The notes: a model not told the origin generated them from the sequence alone. A stretch of 64,000 nucleotides of DNA from Bartonella machadoae (GCF_022559585.1 NZ_CP087114.1:2550501-2614500); one strand, 5' to 3'. Shown: positions 1-9,867, numbered from the stretch's first letter. Numbers and translations: made by a program.

Positions 1-574
1 ATTTTACAAAGGTGTTTTCATCACAGCGATAAAGAGGTATAGCAAAAATTGATCCCATAGTTGCTCGTACTGTTTCGGGTGAGAAGGGGTCTGTTGTCTC
101 ACCTATTAGAATAACGCCTTTAGCTCCTACAGCATCAGCTGTGCGAATAATGGTACCAAGATTTCCAGGATCACGCACCCGATCAAGGGCAACATAAACA
201 TCTTCGATTTGTTCTTGTATTGTTTCAAGTGGTTGCCACTGTTGTTTAAAAATACCAATCACTGTTTGTGGATTATCGCGGCGGGTAATGGATTCCATCA
301 CCTTTTGTGAAGCTTTAATGACAAAACCACCATTGGCCACAGTGTGTGCCGCAGTGTTTTCGATAGTGGTATTCCCGATGATGCTTTTAGAAAAAATAAG
401 TGTCTGTATTGTCCAACCGAGATTGAGAGCATCAATCACCAATTTTAGTCCCTCAGTCATGAAAAGACCTTCTTGATTCCGATTTTTCTTTTGGTTGAGC
501 GCTCGAAGATTTTTAATAATGGGATTGCTAAGGGAGGTAATTTCTTTAACCTTACCAGTTTTTTGTAGAGACAT
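1..574 (-). CDS. TrmH/SpoU-family RNA 2'-O-methyltransferase (partial, 3' end outside window)
   Basis: The reading frame opens with ATG at 574 on the minus strand and runs without a stop off the left edge; about 191 residues are visible. The N-terminal part looks like the substrate-binding domain of SpoU methyltransferases (SNPIIKNLRAL near the start, then EGLKLV). The start of the SPOUT catalytic domain follows, with the family's DRVRDPGNLGTIIRTADA stretch (motif 1), and later ETVRATMGSIFAIPL. Family members methylate ribose 2'-O of rRNA or tRNA from SAM. The gene lies 2 bases downstream of another methyltransferase gene on the same strand, so the two are probably co-transcribed. The exact RNA target cannot be told from this fragment. 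Confidence 0.88.
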   Translation of the reverse strand, partial: MSLQKTGKVKEITSLSNPIIKNLRALNQKKNRNQEGLFMTEGLKLVIDALNLGWTIQTLIFSKSIIGNTTIENTAAHTVANGGFVIKASQKVMESITRRDNPQTVIGIFKQQWQPLETIQEQIEDVYVALDRVRDPGNLGTIIRTADAVGAKGVILIGETTDPFSPETVRATMGSIFAIPLYRCDENTFVK

Positions 575-576
575 AT

Positions 577-1509
577 TCAGGCAATCCAACGACTAAAAAG
601 AGAAGTAGAAAGGGCGCGTCCAGCGGCTTCTTCACGCAAGATCAACTCTCCTGATTCGACTGTGCCACCAAGATTTGTCAATTCATCACGCATTAAAGCA
701 TGAAGCGCATAGAAAGAAGCACGAATAGAATAAGCTGTAAGGACAATAGAAAGAGGGTTATCAGAGAGAAGTTTACGACAGTTTGTGATCATAGCCGGTA
801 AATGGTCGAACAGTTGCCAAATTTCACCATGAGGACCACGCCCATATGCAGGAGGATCAAGAAGAATCATATCGTAAGTTTTTTTACGCCGCAGTTCACG
901 TTCGACAAATTTTACAGCATCATCACAAATCCAACGAATCGGATGATCTAACAATCCCGCTGTTTCTTGATTGGCTTTTGCCCAAGCAATGGCTTTTTTA
1001 GAGGCATCAACATGTGTAACATTTGCACCTGCGCGCGCACCAATCAAAGAAGCAATCCCTGTATAGCCAAAAAGGTTTAGCATTTTAACCGGACGTTGAG
1101 TTTTAACAATTTGTTCTTCCATAAAACGCCAATGGGCATCTTGTTCAGGAAAGACCCCTACATGACGAAAGGAAGTAAAACGACCTAAAAAAGACAGTCC
1201 ATTCCAAGCAAGGGGCCAAGTTTCACCCAGTGGTTTTTTGGGAAAATGCCAACGACCAACGCCTTCTTCTTCTCTATTGCCAGTAAAAAGAGCATCAACA
1301 TCATCCCAATGTTTTTGTGATAAAGCGGGTTTCCATAATGCCTGACCTTCAGGACGAATAATATGGTAGTCTCCATAACGCTCTAATTTTTGTCCATTCC
1401 CAGAGTCAATGAGAGCATAATCTGCGCTTACACCTGTTTCTAAAATAAGAGGTAACTTTTCCTGCGGATATTTATCGCTGTGGTGCATTTGAAAATATTG
1501 TGCAAACAT
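577..1509 (-). CDS. Class I SAM-dependent RNA methyltransferase (RlmI/RlmK-like catalytic domain)
   Basis: This is a 310-residue Rossmann-fold methyltransferase. The SAM-binding motif I is seen as LNLFGYTGIASLIGARAGA (about residues 145-163), followed by the acidic VDASKKAI strand. The motif IV LLDPPAYGRG (about residue 220) is of the kind seen in rRNA methyltransferases such as RlmI and the C-terminal half of RlmKL. An N-terminal PUA domain, present in true RlmI, is not evident, so the precise target is unsure; 23S rRNA is likely from the family. It precedes the TrmH-like gene by 2 bases, which suggests one operon of RNA-modifying enzymes. Confidence 0.82.
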   Translation of the reverse strand: MFAQYFQMHHSDKYPQEKLPLILETGVSADYALIDSGNGQKLERYGDYHIIRPEGQALWKPALSQKHWDDVDALFTGNREEEGVGRWHFPKKPLGETWPLAWNGLSFLGRFTSFRHVGVFPEQDAHWRFMEEQIVKTQRPVKMLNLFGYTGIASLIGARAGANVTHVDASKKAIAWAKANQETAGLLDHPIRWICDDAVKFVERELRRKKTYDMILLDPPAYGRGPHGEIWQLFDHLPAMITNCRKLLSDNPLSIVLTAYSIRASFYALHALMRDELTNLGGTVESGELILREEAAGRALSTSLFSRWIA

Positions 1510-1690
1510 ATTCGGTATTACAATACAGGTATTAAAAAAATGGGTGTTACAAGGCTTTTAAATTTCTCGCAAGATTGCAAAGGCTTAAAGCCAATTAAAG
1601 CATGTATAGAGAAAAAGAGAAAGACACTTCTCATTCTGTATTGTAACTCTGTATTGAACACAGTCGGAAATCAATTTCTCTAAAATAACA

Positions 1691-1987
1691 TTACACCATA
1701 TCTGTAATCGATTTTTTCAATTTCTCGAGTTCGGCTTTGCTTTTTTTAAGAGCTTTTTTGCATTTATGATACGCAAACCAATTCATGAGGCTTCCTAATA
1801 AAATACCAAAACCAAAGAAAAGAAAGAGCCATATAGAAAAAGGAGCGTGATAAGTAAAACTTTCAGAATTTGACCAAAAAGGATCAAGCGTTAATGCAAC
1901 CATCTGACGATTTGCTATGATAAAAGCAACTAAAATGGCTGTAGGAATCAGCAAAGCAATAGCTGAAAGGGTATGTTTAATTGTCAT
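1691..1987 (-). CDS. LapA-domain (DUF1049) small inner-membrane protein
   Basis: This 98-residue protein has two predicted transmembrane segments, about residues 7-26 and 48-70, then a basic, Lys/Glu-rich tail likely to form a coiled coil (KKSKAELEKLKKS). The ANRQMVALTLDPF segment after the first helix is typical of LapA/DUF1049 proteins; in E. coli LapA takes part in control of LPS assembly with LapB. The gene starts 9 bases after ihfB on the same strand. The same ihfB-lapA order is widespread in Proteobacteria, which supports the call. No lapB follows here. Confidence 0.8.
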   Translation of the reverse strand: MTIKHTLSAIALLIPTAILVAFIIANRQMVALTLDPFWSNSESFTYHAPFSIWLFLFFGFGILLGSLMNWFAYHKCKKALKKSKAELEKLKKSITDMV

Positions 1988-1996
1988 AAATTTTAC

Positions 1997-2275
1997 TCAT
2001 TGATTAAGCCGATCACGCAATTCCTTTCCAGTTTTGAAAAAAGGAATCCATTTTTCTTCAACGACAACAGCTTCACCTGTTCGTGGATTGCGACCGTTAC
2101 GGGCTGAACGGCTCTTAACAGAAAAAGCTCCAAAACCGCGAAGTTCAACACGATTACCATTCTCAAGTGCTGTTGAAATTTCCTCAAAAATAGCGTTCAC
2201 AATATTTTCCACATCACGTTGAAAAAGATGTGGGTTTTGACGGGCGATAATTTGCACAAGCTCTGATTTTACCAA
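1997..2275 (-). CDS. ihfB: Integration host factor beta subunit
   Basis: This 92-residue member of the HU/IHF family begins [17 protein letters not shown] and carries the beta-arm signature [15 protein letters not shown] with the DNA-intercalating proline. Residues around [14 protein letters not shown] match the IHF-beta form rather than HU. IHF binds and sharply bends DNA as a heterodimer with IhfA and serves site-specific recombination, replication and transcription. The lapA-like gene lies directly downstream. The divergent lptC gene starts about 200 bases away, so 2276-2472 should hold promoters for both directions. Confidence 0.93.
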   Translation of the reverse strand: MVKSELVQIIARQNPHLFQRDVENIVNAIFEEISTALENGNRVELRGFGAFSVKSRSARNGRNPRTGEAVVVEEKWIPFFKTGKELRDRLNQ

Positions 2276-2472
2276 AATAGCCTCGCTTTCATATAAAAGG
2301 TTTTTATATTTTTATAATTGTGCATTTCATACACGCATATTACAACATATAAATGGTCAAAAGCAAAATAAAACTAAGAAAAAACAAATTGCAAGAAACA
2401 AAATTTGAAAATACATCTTATAGGGGGTATACAGGTTGTAAAAGCACGGAGCATTTAAGAGATTAAGGTAGT

Positions 2473-3114
2473 ATGTCCGTAAACGATCATTATGAAGACG
2501 TTTTAACAAAATCATCCTTTGGGGATGTTTTTAAAAAAGCCTCTCGCCATTCGCGTTTCATTAGTCTGTTAAAATTTTTTTTACCTCTTTTGGCGCTGGT
2601 TGCGGCACTCATTTTCTGTTGGTTTACATTTTTCTTAGCACCGGTTTCTTCTGATCCTGCTTCTTTAAATGAAGAGGCAGAGATAATGAAATTGACGATG
2701 CTCAATCCCAAATTAGAAGGTTATACACGTTCTCATGAACCTTATTGGCTAAAAGCAGAGAAGGCATTCCAAGATCGTACCCGCTCCGGAGTGATTAATT
2801 TGCAAAATATTACAGCTGAAGCGCTTATGGGCAAGCAAAGACGGGTTTTTCTTGATGCACAAGGGGGCGTTTACGATAATATTAATGGTTTTTTACAGTT
2901 GGATAAGCCCTTCACGATTACAACAAATGATGGGATGAGCGTACAATTTATGGCAGCAAAGATTAATTTGTCTGAAGGGCAGTTAAACACAGATCAACCT
3001 GTTAATATTCAACGCGCAGGTTTTCATCTTATCGCAAATGCTTTGCAGATTCGAGAAAAAGGGCAAAACATGTACTTTCATGGTGGTGTGCATTTGGTGC
3101 TTGACAAGCAATAA
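2473..3114 (+). CDS. lptC: LPS export periplasmic-anchored protein LptC
   Basis: This 213-residue protein has one N-terminal transmembrane helix (about residues 33-56, rich in Leu, Phe and Val) and a periplasmic beta-jellyroll region. LptC takes LPS from the LptBFG transporter and passes it to LptA. The order lptC-lptA-lptB seen here is the standard alphaproteobacterial arrangement and supports the call more than sequence identity, which is always low in LptC. The start is ATG at 2473, after a weak AAGG-type ribosome binding site. Confidence 0.87.
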   Translation: MSVNDHYEDVLTKSSFGDVFKKASRHSRFISLLKFFLPLLALVAALIFCWFTFFLAPVSSDPASLNEEAEIMKLTMLNPKLEGYTRSHEPYWLKAEKAFQDRTRSGVINLQNITAEALMGKQRRVFLDAQGGVYDNINGFLQLDKPFTITTNDGMSVQFMAAKINLSEGQLNTDQPVNIQRAGFHLIANALQIREKGQNMYFHGGVHLVLDKQ

Positions 3115-3193
3115 GAGAGTTTCAATACAAATTTGCAGTGGTTGTTATGAAAGAAAAGTATGTGTGTTTGACAGAAAAATGAGGGATGATGGG

Positions 3194-3802
3194 ATGAAGC
3201 CGAGGGAATCATACAAAAAGTGGATAGGTTTTTCTTTGGCTTTAGGCTTGGGAATGTTAGAGTTTGGAATGGTTTTGGGATATGCTGAAGGTGCATATTT
3301 TGGAATTCATTTATCAAATGATAAAAAACCAGTAGAACTCTATGCAAATTCTTTAGAAATACGTGATAAAGAAGGGATAGCACTCTTTAATGGTGATGTT
3401 TCGGTTGTTCAAGGTGAACGTATTCTACGAACGGCAAAATTAGTTGTTTACTACAATAAAGCACATAAAGCTGCCTATAAGGATCAAGAAGACACAAAGA
3501 CATCTTCACCTGCGTGGTTTGGCTCGACGGGTATTAGGAAAATGGAAGCTTTAGGAAAAGTTTATATAAAAATTGCTACACAAATCGCAACAGGTGATAA
3601 GGGTGTTTTTGATAGTAAATCAAAAACAATGCGTTTGACAGGAAGGAATGTCACATTAACTGACGGTGATAATGTAGCAACAGGATGCAAATTAACAGCG
3701 AATATGGAAAGCGGAAAGGCTTTTCTAGAAGGATGTGAGACATCTGAGAAAAAAGGCCGTGTTTCTATTATTTTAAAACAAAGTCAAAAGGATGGCCATT
3801 AA
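3194..3802 (+). CDS. lptA: LPS transport periplasmic protein LptA (OstA-like)
   Basis: The predicted protein is 202 residues from the ATG at 3194. I prefer this start over the in-frame ATG at 3179 or the longer upstream frame, because GAGGG at 3181-3185 is well spaced for it and a signal peptide follows (Lys/Arg n-region, hydrophobic core with FSLALGLGMLEFGMVLG, cleavage near YAEGA). The mature part has the OstA-like beta-jellyroll signature: PVELYANSLEIRDKEG, then FNGDVSVVQGERILRTAKLVVYY. LptA bridges LptC to the outer-membrane LptDE. It lies between lptC and lptB. Confidence 0.88.
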   Translation: MKPRESYKKWIGFSLALGLGMLEFGMVLGYAEGAYFGIHLSNDKKPVELYANSLEIRDKEGIALFNGDVSVVQGERILRTAKLVVYYNKAHKAAYKDQEDTKTSSPAWFGSTGIRKMEALGKVYIKIATQIATGDKGVFDSKSKTMRLTGRNVTLTDGDNVATGCKLTANMESGKAFLEGCETSEKKGRVSIILKQSQKDGH

Positions 3803-3808
3803 GGTTTC

Positions 3809-4603
3809 ATGTTTGGAATCAAAAGAAAAAAGCAGACGGACAAACATGATCTTGCCAGTGAAACTTTAAGAAAGCGCTTAAAGGGAACCCTCATTGCTAG
3901 TCATTTGATGAAAGTTTACCGTGGAAGGCAGGTTGTCAATGGTGTTTCTTTTGGCATTCGTACAGGGGAATCTGTTGGCATTCTAGGTCCCAATGGTGCG
4001 GGCAAGACAACGTGTTTTTATATGGTTACGGGACTTATTAAATCGGATGGAGGATCCATTAAAATTGATGGATTTGATATTACCCATCTACCGATGTATA
4101 GACGTGCGCGTTTAGGTATAGGATATCTTCCGCAAGAAGCATCGATTTTTCGCGGTCTTTCAGTAGAAGATAACATTAAAGCTGTTTTGGAATGTGTCGA
4201 AAAAGATCGTCTCAAACGGCGTGAAGAGTTAGATAGCCTTTTACATGAATTTAAAATTGATCATTTACGCAAGATGCCAGCTCTCTCTTTATCAGGGGGA
4301 GAGCGTCGACGGCTTGAAATTGCACGAGCACTAGCTTCTCGCCCTCATTTTATGTTACTTGACGAACCGTTTGCAGGAATTGATCCTATAGCCATTTTTG
4401 ATATTCAACAGCTTATTCGTTATTTGACGCAGCGTGGAATTGGTGTTTTGATAACGGATCACAACGTGCGCGAAACATTAGGTCTTGTCGACCGTGCTTA
4501 TATCATTCACGCGGGACGTGTGTTAGTTCACGGTCGTCCTAACGATATTATCAACAACGCTGATGTACGCAGAATTTATTTGGGAAATCAGTTTTCTCTT
4601 TGA
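3809..4603 (+). CDS. lptB: LPS export ABC transporter ATPase LptB
   Basis: This 264-residue ABC ATPase carries all nucleotide-binding motifs: Walker A GPNGAGKTT, Q-loop around YLPQEASIF, signature LSGGERRR, Walker B FMLLDEPFAGIDP and the switch His in ITDHNVRE. LptB powers LPS extraction by LptFG, whose genes are not in this window. An N-terminal extension of about 25 basic residues precedes the ABC core. The gene starts 6 bases after lptA. In most alphaproteobacteria rpoN follows; here the operon ends in integrase debris. Confidence 0.94.
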   Translation: MFGIKRKKQTDKHDLASETLRKRLKGTLIASHLMKVYRGRQVVNGVSFGIRTGESVGILGPNGAGKTTCFYMVTGLIKSDGGSIKIDGFDITHLPMYRRARLGIGYLPQEASIFRGLSVEDNIKAVLECVEKDRLKRREELDSLLHEFKIDHLRKMPALSLSGGERRRLEIARALASRPHFMLLDEPFAGIDPIAIFDIQQLIRYLTQRGIGVLITDHNVRETLGLVDRAYIIHAGRVLVHGRPNDIINNADVRRIYLGNQFSL

Positions 4604-4639
4604 TTTTGCAGTTTCAAAGAGTTTTCCTTAATCTTAAAC

Positions 4640-5073
4640 GGGATATGGGAAGGCGGTCAATTTAGGGAGAATATGAAGTTGTAAAAGTGAAAACCAAAAT
4701 CCATTTTTACCATCGTTTTTTACTTTGCTTTACGACTTTCAAAAGTATCTAAAGCAATATCTTTCAAATCATGCAGATTACGCATTGTCTCACGCTTTTG
4801 TTTGTTATGTTTTTTAATGGTATCACGACTATCATATAAAACAGACCGCCACCCAGTTGTACATTTACGGGCTTTTTTAAAAGAGACATCTATTAAAGCA
4901 CTCAAGCCCATTTCAAGACGCCGCCTGTAAAGGGTATACCGGTAAATCCCCAGTAAATCCATTGAGTACCACCATCTTTACGCTTATGAAGGAGCAAGTC
5001 GGCACCACTAGACTCTTTACCGGCTTCCAATGGTGCGACAGCCCTTTGTATTTAGGCGATGCATAACAGGCAT
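4640..5073 (-). pseudogene. Degraded 5' part of a tyrosine integrase gene (remnant A)
   Basis: Read on the minus strand from the ATG at 5073, this stretch matches the 5' part of the intact integrase at 43370-44536. Recognisable parts are the LHKRKDGG, MGLSALIDVSFKKARK, REKQKRE-like and AFESRKA-like segments, ending near the equivalent of LRLHILPKL. Several stops and frameshifts break it. The catalytic C-terminal domain is absent. It sits between lptB and ptsN. Confidence 0.85.
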
Positions 5074-5245
5074 TTTTACTCCTTTCTAAATGGTTTTTAT
5101 CCACACGTTAATCCCACTTGTGATGTGCAAGGGGATGATTTTGATTGATTCAACATAAGCAGGTTTGGAATGAGAGAATCTTAGGATATTCGAGGCTCTC
5201 ATTCAAAATGTATAACTATAAATCAATACGCTTCTATAATGGGTA
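5074..5245 (-). repeat. Integrase upstream repeat block (copy at 5.2 kb)
   Basis: This is the non-coding block found in front of every integrase 5' remnant in the window. It includes an imperfect palindrome at about 5169-5206 (arms AATGAGAG and CTCTCATT) and ends at the shared boundary word TATAAATCAAT near 5218-5228. A reading frame of 69 codons crosses it but consists of this repeat and flank, so I do not treat it as a gene. Confidence 0.7.
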
Positions 5246-6260
5246 CAAGCGCTCCATTTTTGTATATACAGACAATGAAACATCCATTACCCAGAAGAGA
5301 TTGGAACTCTATTTTGATTCTATAGGGAACGCACTCTGTATGTTCATAACATAGCAAGGAATAATTATTAATACATTGCAGGAACTATAATTATGTTGTT
5401 GAGAAACTCCTTATTTGTGCCAAAACTTTTTTTACAATTAATCTTTTGAACTTAATTTTTGCTCAATGTAAAAGAACATTAAGCTGATATAATTTTATTA
5501 TTTTATAGGTTGAATTTGCGTTTGATTGTACCATGGGAAAGATATTACTAGATTAACCTGATAATGAATGGTAAACAAGGCTTTAAGTAAATGCGCATAT
5601 TGCTGAAAGGTGTGTAGTATTGATAATGCTTTTCCTTATTGAATTAAACAACAGATCAATGGCACTGTTTCGGATATTTTTATGGTAGCACCATGGGGTA
5701 CATATATTACAGTTTTCAAACAGGATTTATGAGATTTTGTTGGTTTGCATTGCGTATTTAAAAGCGGGGTATCCGACAGCGAATATTAACCTAAAGATGT
5801 AACGCTCTTTAAAAGAGTTGTCGAACGACTTAAAGCTTTTTTTAATCATTTTAGTTGGACAGTATTCAAGCTGCGCAGAGATTGTCGAAGTGAAATACCA
5901 TTTTGCCTCGGTATGCTTCTCATTTTATTGGGAGTTAGGTTTTAAAAGGAAGAGGAAAATCTGATGAGAAATTATACATTAGCTCTTGTGACAAAAAGAT
6001 TAAATGATGGCCTTTGAGAGTTTCATAAAGAGATGAATTTTATGGACAATGTGATTTCTTTTTTTGTCATGCTGTTAATGAGGAGCTGAGTAACTATTTT
6101 ATTGTTGCACGGATAGTGACATAAGATGAGTGATCCATCACCCATTATAAATTGAAAAATAAAGTCCCATACGATGATGCAAGAAAGTGAAAGAACTTTA
6201 ATTCACGCCGTTTACGAATTTTTTGGTGAGCGTTTGAGCGTGTAAAAGGAAAATTAAAAT
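5246..6260. other. Intergenic DNA without recognisable genes (site where rpoN-hpf would be expected)
   Basis: I find no reading frame with a known family signature here. In related alphaproteobacteria rpoN (sigma-54) and hpf (hibernation factor) lie between lptB and ptsN. Short-frame translations of this stretch show no convincing match to either. The DNA is AT-rich with stops in all frames, and is best described as decayed or unrelated spacer. Confidence 0.5.
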
Positions 6261-6725
6261 ATGAATTTGAGTGAGTTAATTGCACCGGAAGCAATTATTC
6301 CGGCTCTTAAAGCGAATTCGAAGAAACAAGTTCTCCAAATTTTATCTGAAAAAGCTGCAGAGCTTACAGGTTTGAGTGAACGTGTAATTTTTGATATTGT
6401 TTTGCAACGTGAAAAACTAGGATCAACAGGCTTGGGGAGTGGTATTGCGATTCCACATGGAAAACTGCCTGATATGAATCGAATCATTGGTATCTTTGCG
6501 CGCCTTGAAACCCCTGTTGATTTTGAAGCTCTTGATGATGAGCCTATAGATCTTATTTTTCTCCTTTTAGCGCCTGAGAATGCTGGTGCAGACCACTTAA
6601 AAGCTTTATCGCAGATTGCGCGTGTTTTGCGTCATGCTGATGTTGTACAAAAACTGCGTAATACGCATGATGCTCATATGCTTTATACTCTATTAATTCA
6701 AAATTCAGAATCAAATGTAGCTTAA
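6261..6725 (+). CDS. ptsN: PTS IIA-like nitrogen regulatory protein PtsN (EIIA-Ntr)
   Basis: This 154-residue EIIA domain contains the phosphorylatable histidine in GIAIPHGKLP (His66), within the family signature REKLGSTGLGSGIAIPHG. It receives phosphate from the nitrogen PTS (PtsP-NPr) and signals by its phosphorylation state, for example to potassium transport, the stringent response and sensor kinases. The start ATG is preceded by AAAGGAAA at a good distance. It is normally found after rpoN-hpf; both are missing here although ptsN itself looks intact. Confidence 0.93.
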   Translation: MNLSELIAPEAIIPALKANSKKQVLQILSEKAAELTGLSERVIFDIVLQREKLGSTGLGSGIAIPHGKLPDMNRIIGIFARLETPVDFEALDDEPIDLIFLLLAPENAGADHLKALSQIARVLRHADVVQKLRNTHDAHMLYTLLIQNSESNVA

Positions 6726-8084
6726 AAAAAGTGTGGTGTACGTTGTCGAGAGTGCACCACAGAGCAGATTGGAAAATGATACGGTTTGCATATTAGTATC
6801 GCTGTCTTATCATGTGGCTTAAAAGACATTTTCATCAAGAAGAATTCTCGCTTAAAAAAACAGTAACAACTTTCATCTTTTGTTATTTTTGTGCGCTAAA
6901 GGTCTGTTCTTTTCGCTCTTAGATTTTGTTTGTCCGTGCATGAGATTTTTGTAGGTTAAGATGGTTTCATCTTTAAAATTCAAGGAGGGATGAAGGATAT
7001 TATATTCCCTGCGTAAAATGATGAGAAAGATTAATTTTTAAAGGAGAGATTTGATTTAAATGTTGGTTTTTACTTGGAATCAATGCGCAAAAAATAATTT
7101 TGTACAGTAGACGTGAAAATGATAGGTTTTGGATTGAGCAAGAGGATTGTTCTGTGCGTACAAGCTTATTTAATGACCATTTAATTGATTGAACAGATTA
7201 TTCAAAGAAAAATAAGAGAGGGGATTAGAAAAAGCCTTGAAAAGAAAAAAATTTGATATTTTGTTATAAATTACATCAAAACAAAATGATAATATTTTAA
7301 CAAATGAACTCTTCAAAAGTCCTCAGTAAAGGAGAGGTGGGATTTATCGAATCTGTAAAACAGGATGGTTAAGTTGATTGAGACTATTGGGATCACGTCA
7401 AAAATTGGCAAATGAAAATGATCAAGCATATCAACAAGCCTAAATGGTATCAAAGTAAGAAAAGCGCCATATCGTTGTTAAGATGAGTGCTAAAATTTTT
7501 GTATTTCTTGGTAAATATACTGATAATATTTGCTATTTTTTTGTAAAACAGTTTGAAGAGTATGAAAAGGTGGGCTCTAAGCGCTATTGAACACGAACGA
7601 TAGACGCACTATAATTGATAACAGGAAGAGTATTAAGCAATTTTTATTAACGCAAATGCGTTGAATATGTTAAATTATAAATGATATCCTCAAAGTTGCG
7701 AAATAAGGCGTATTCCTTTATGAGGTACATTCACGGTATTTGCAAGAAATTGCCTGATCAGGGGGCGTAGTTTATTTGTTAACAGGGTGGTGCTATATTC
7801 GCATGTTGTTTTGAATCCTGGTTGTTGAAAAAGAGAAGTTTTTATACGAAAAAGAGGATTTTTAGTGTAAAACCAAAATATTGTTTTTTACACCTCATTG
7901 TTGAGTAAAGAATTTATGTTGATAACAACTGAATGGTTAGACTTAAACGTAAAGATCTTTGCTATTTGGTGTGGAAATATTTTGCTTGTTGAAGGGATAA
8001 GAGTGATTACACTAAAGCATCGAAAGTTTTTGTTGAGCTTTTTCAATGAAGAGAATCTTTTTAAAGACTAAAGAAGTGAGCTAA
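6726..8084. other. Long intergenic stretch, no gene seen
   Basis: About 1.36 kb of AT-rich DNA with short interrupted frames. Just after ptsN there is a hairpin (6732-6741 with 6752-6761, loop about 10 nt) preceded by an A-run and not followed by a T-run on the plus strand; on the minus strand it would look like a terminator. I recognise no protein family in any frame of the rest. Confidence 0.5.
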
Positions 8085-8594
8085 ATGAAGATGGTTAGAA
8101 AGACTGTTATTGCTACATTTATAATGGTTCTGGTTTCTGTTGGAGCACTATGTGCACAAACGCCAAGCCGCTTAAACCAATTTGAAGCATGGGGGGCGTA
8201 TTCTTATCAATCGCCAAAGAATACAATTTGCTATGTATTATCGGTACCTTTGGAAGCACTTCCAACGACAGTTAAACATGGCGATAATTTCTTTTTGGTT
8301 ACCAAGCGTTCAAATTCTCCGGTCTCCTTTGAACCACAATTTATGGCGGGTTATCCTCTTAAAGAAGGGTCAAAAGTTACTGTAACCATTGAAAATGTAG
8401 ATTTTGAATTTTTCACGAAGGATTCCTCAGCTTGGTTAGCATCATCTGCGCTAGAAAAACAGCTTGTTTCTGCTATGCGTTCTGGAATGAAGATGACAGT
8501 GAAAGCTATATCAAAACGGGGGACAAATACCACCTACACTTATTCCTTAAAAGGAATTACTGCTGCGTTGAATGCAGCTCAGAAGTGTCATTAA
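8085..8594 (+). CDS. Invasion-associated locus B (IalB) family secreted protein
   Basis: This 169-residue protein has a clear signal peptide: MVRKT n-region, hydrophobic core about residues 9-22, cleavage near LCAQ. The mature domain resembles the IalB family (FEAWGAYSYQ near its start, two cysteines at CYVLS and the C-terminal KCH, and a VTIENVDFEFF strand). IalB of Bartonella bacilliformis is linked to erythrocyte invasion; the family is broad in rhizobia and most members are uncharacterised periplasmic or outer-membrane proteins. This is a family member next to rlmN, not necessarily the ialB gene itself. A second ATG two codons downstream is also possible as start. Confidence 0.8.
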   Translation: MKMVRKTVIATFIMVLVSVGALCAQTPSRLNQFEAWGAYSYQSPKNTICYVLSVPLEALPTTVKHGDNFFLVTKRSNSPVSFEPQFMAGYPLKEGSKVTVTIENVDFEFFTKDSSAWLASSALEKQLVSAMRSGMKMTVKAISKRGTNTTYTYSLKGITAALNAAQKCH

Positions 8595-8635
8595 GATTCG
8601 TGTAATTTTAAATTATTGATATAAATTGGAAAAAG

Positions 8636-9865
8636 ATGGCCATTTCCTATGACCTTAAACCAGTTGGTTCATGCATAACGCGAGAAACAAAGAGTGTTGT
8701 CGTGGAGGAGAGTTCTAAGCTCTCTTTAATTGGTTTATCGCAAGCTGAGATGATGCAAGCTTTAAAAACAATTGGTGTGCCAGAACGCCAAACGCGGATG
8801 CGTGTACGTCAGCTTTGGCATTGGCTTTATGTGCGCGGTGTTTCAAGTTTTGATGAAATGCTAAATATTTCTAAACCATTGCAAGAGATGCTTAAAAGTC
8901 ATTTTTCCATTGCACGTCCGGAAATTGTTGGAGAACAAATATCAAGAGATGGTACGCGTAAATGGCTGTTGCGCTTTCCAGCACGTGGAGCAGGAAGACC
9001 TGTAGAAATTGAAACAGTTTATATTCCCGAAGAAGGGCGTGGTACTTTATGTCTTTCATCGCAGGTAGGATGTACGTTAACGTGTTCTTTTTGTCATACG
9101 GGAACGCAAGTCCTTGTTCGTAATCTAACAGCGGAAGAGATTTTAGCGCAATTGTTAGTTGCACGTGATTGTTTGGGTGATTTTCCTGATAAGAATACTC
9201 CTGATGGAGCAATCGTTCCAATTGAAGGACGCAAAATCACCAATATCGTTATGATGGGGATGGGAGAGCCACTTTATAACTTTGAAGCAGTTAAAAAAGC
9301 TTTATTGATTGCTTCTGATGGAGAGGGGCTTTCTTTATCGAAACGTCGAATTACGCTTTCAACCAGCGGTGTGGTTCCTGGAATTATCCGCACTGGAGAA
9401 GAAATTGGAGTGATGTTGGCAATTTCACTCCACGCAGTGCATGATGCACTACGGGATATGCTGGTTCCCATCAATAAAAAATATCCGCTTTCTCTCTTGA
9501 TGGAAGCTTGCCGAAATTACCCTGGTCTTTCTAATGCTAGGCGCATTACATTTGAATATGTTATGTTGAAAGATATCAATGATAGTTTGGATGATGCGAA
9601 GCGATTGATTCAATTATTAAAAGGAATTCCTGCTAAAATTAACTTGATTCCTTTTAATCCATGGCCAGGAAGTAATTATCAATGTTCTGACTGGGAACAA
9701 ATTGAGCGTTTTGCTGATGTGGTTAATCGAGCAGGCTATGCTTCACCTATTCGGGTGCCGCGTGGGCGCGATATTTTAGCTGCATGTGGCCAACTTAAAT
9801 CAGCTTCAGAGCGTTTACGCAAATCTGAACGTTTAAAATTTGCAGATGCAGTTGGCAATAAATAA
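8636..9865 (+). CDS. rlmN: Dual-specificity RNA methyltransferase RlmN (23S rRNA A2503, tRNA A37)
   Basis: This 409-residue radical-SAM enzyme has the cluster motif [11 protein letters not shown] (about residue 140), preceded by ETVYIPE and [16 protein letters not shown] binds SAM, and the C-terminal part carries [24 protein letters not shown] and the resolving-cysteine region ILAACGQL. It methylates C2 of adenine 2503 in 23S rRNA and A37 in some tRNAs through a methyl-cysteine intermediate. Length and motifs are complete. The next gene converges on it, ending 2 bases later. Confidence 0.95.
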   Translation: MAISYDLKPVGSCITRETKSVVVEESSKLSLIGLSQAEMMQALKTIGVPERQTRMRVRQLWHWLYVRGVSSFDEMLNISKPLQEMLKSHFSIARPEIVGEQISRDGTRKWLLRFPARGAGRPVEIETVYIPEEGRGTLCLSSQVGCTLTCSFCHTGTQVLVRNLTAEEILAQLLVARDCLGDFPDKNTPDGAIVPIEGRKITNIVMMGMGEPLYNFEAVKKALLIASDGEGLSLSKRRITLSTSGVVPGIIRTGEEIGVMLAISLHAVHDALRDMLVPINKKYPLSLLMEACRNYPGLSNARRITFEYVMLKDINDSLDDAKRLIQLLKGIPAKINLIPFNPWPGSNYQCSDWEQIERFADVVNRAGYASPIRVPRGRDILAACGQLKSASERLRKSERLKFADAVGNK

Positions 9866-9867
9866 CT

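Noticed and set aside
1185..1376. 63-codon frame on the minus strand
   Set aside because: It lies wholly inside the methyltransferase gene in another frame and has no family signature; the same applies to the other overlapping frames within large genes.
1480..1683. 67-codon plus-strand frame opposite the methyltransferase start
   Set aside because: No family match, overlaps the start of the opposite gene, low-complexity AT-rich composition.
5145..5354. 69-codon plus-strand frame after the first integrase remnant
   Set aside because: It is made of the shared non-coding integrase leader and its flank; it has no ribosome binding site and its counterparts in the other copies are not open.
6732..6761. 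Hairpin after ptsN as a plus-strand terminator
   Set aside because: The stem is good but no T-run follows on the plus strand; the A-run lies before it, so it would act on the other strand, where no gene is known.
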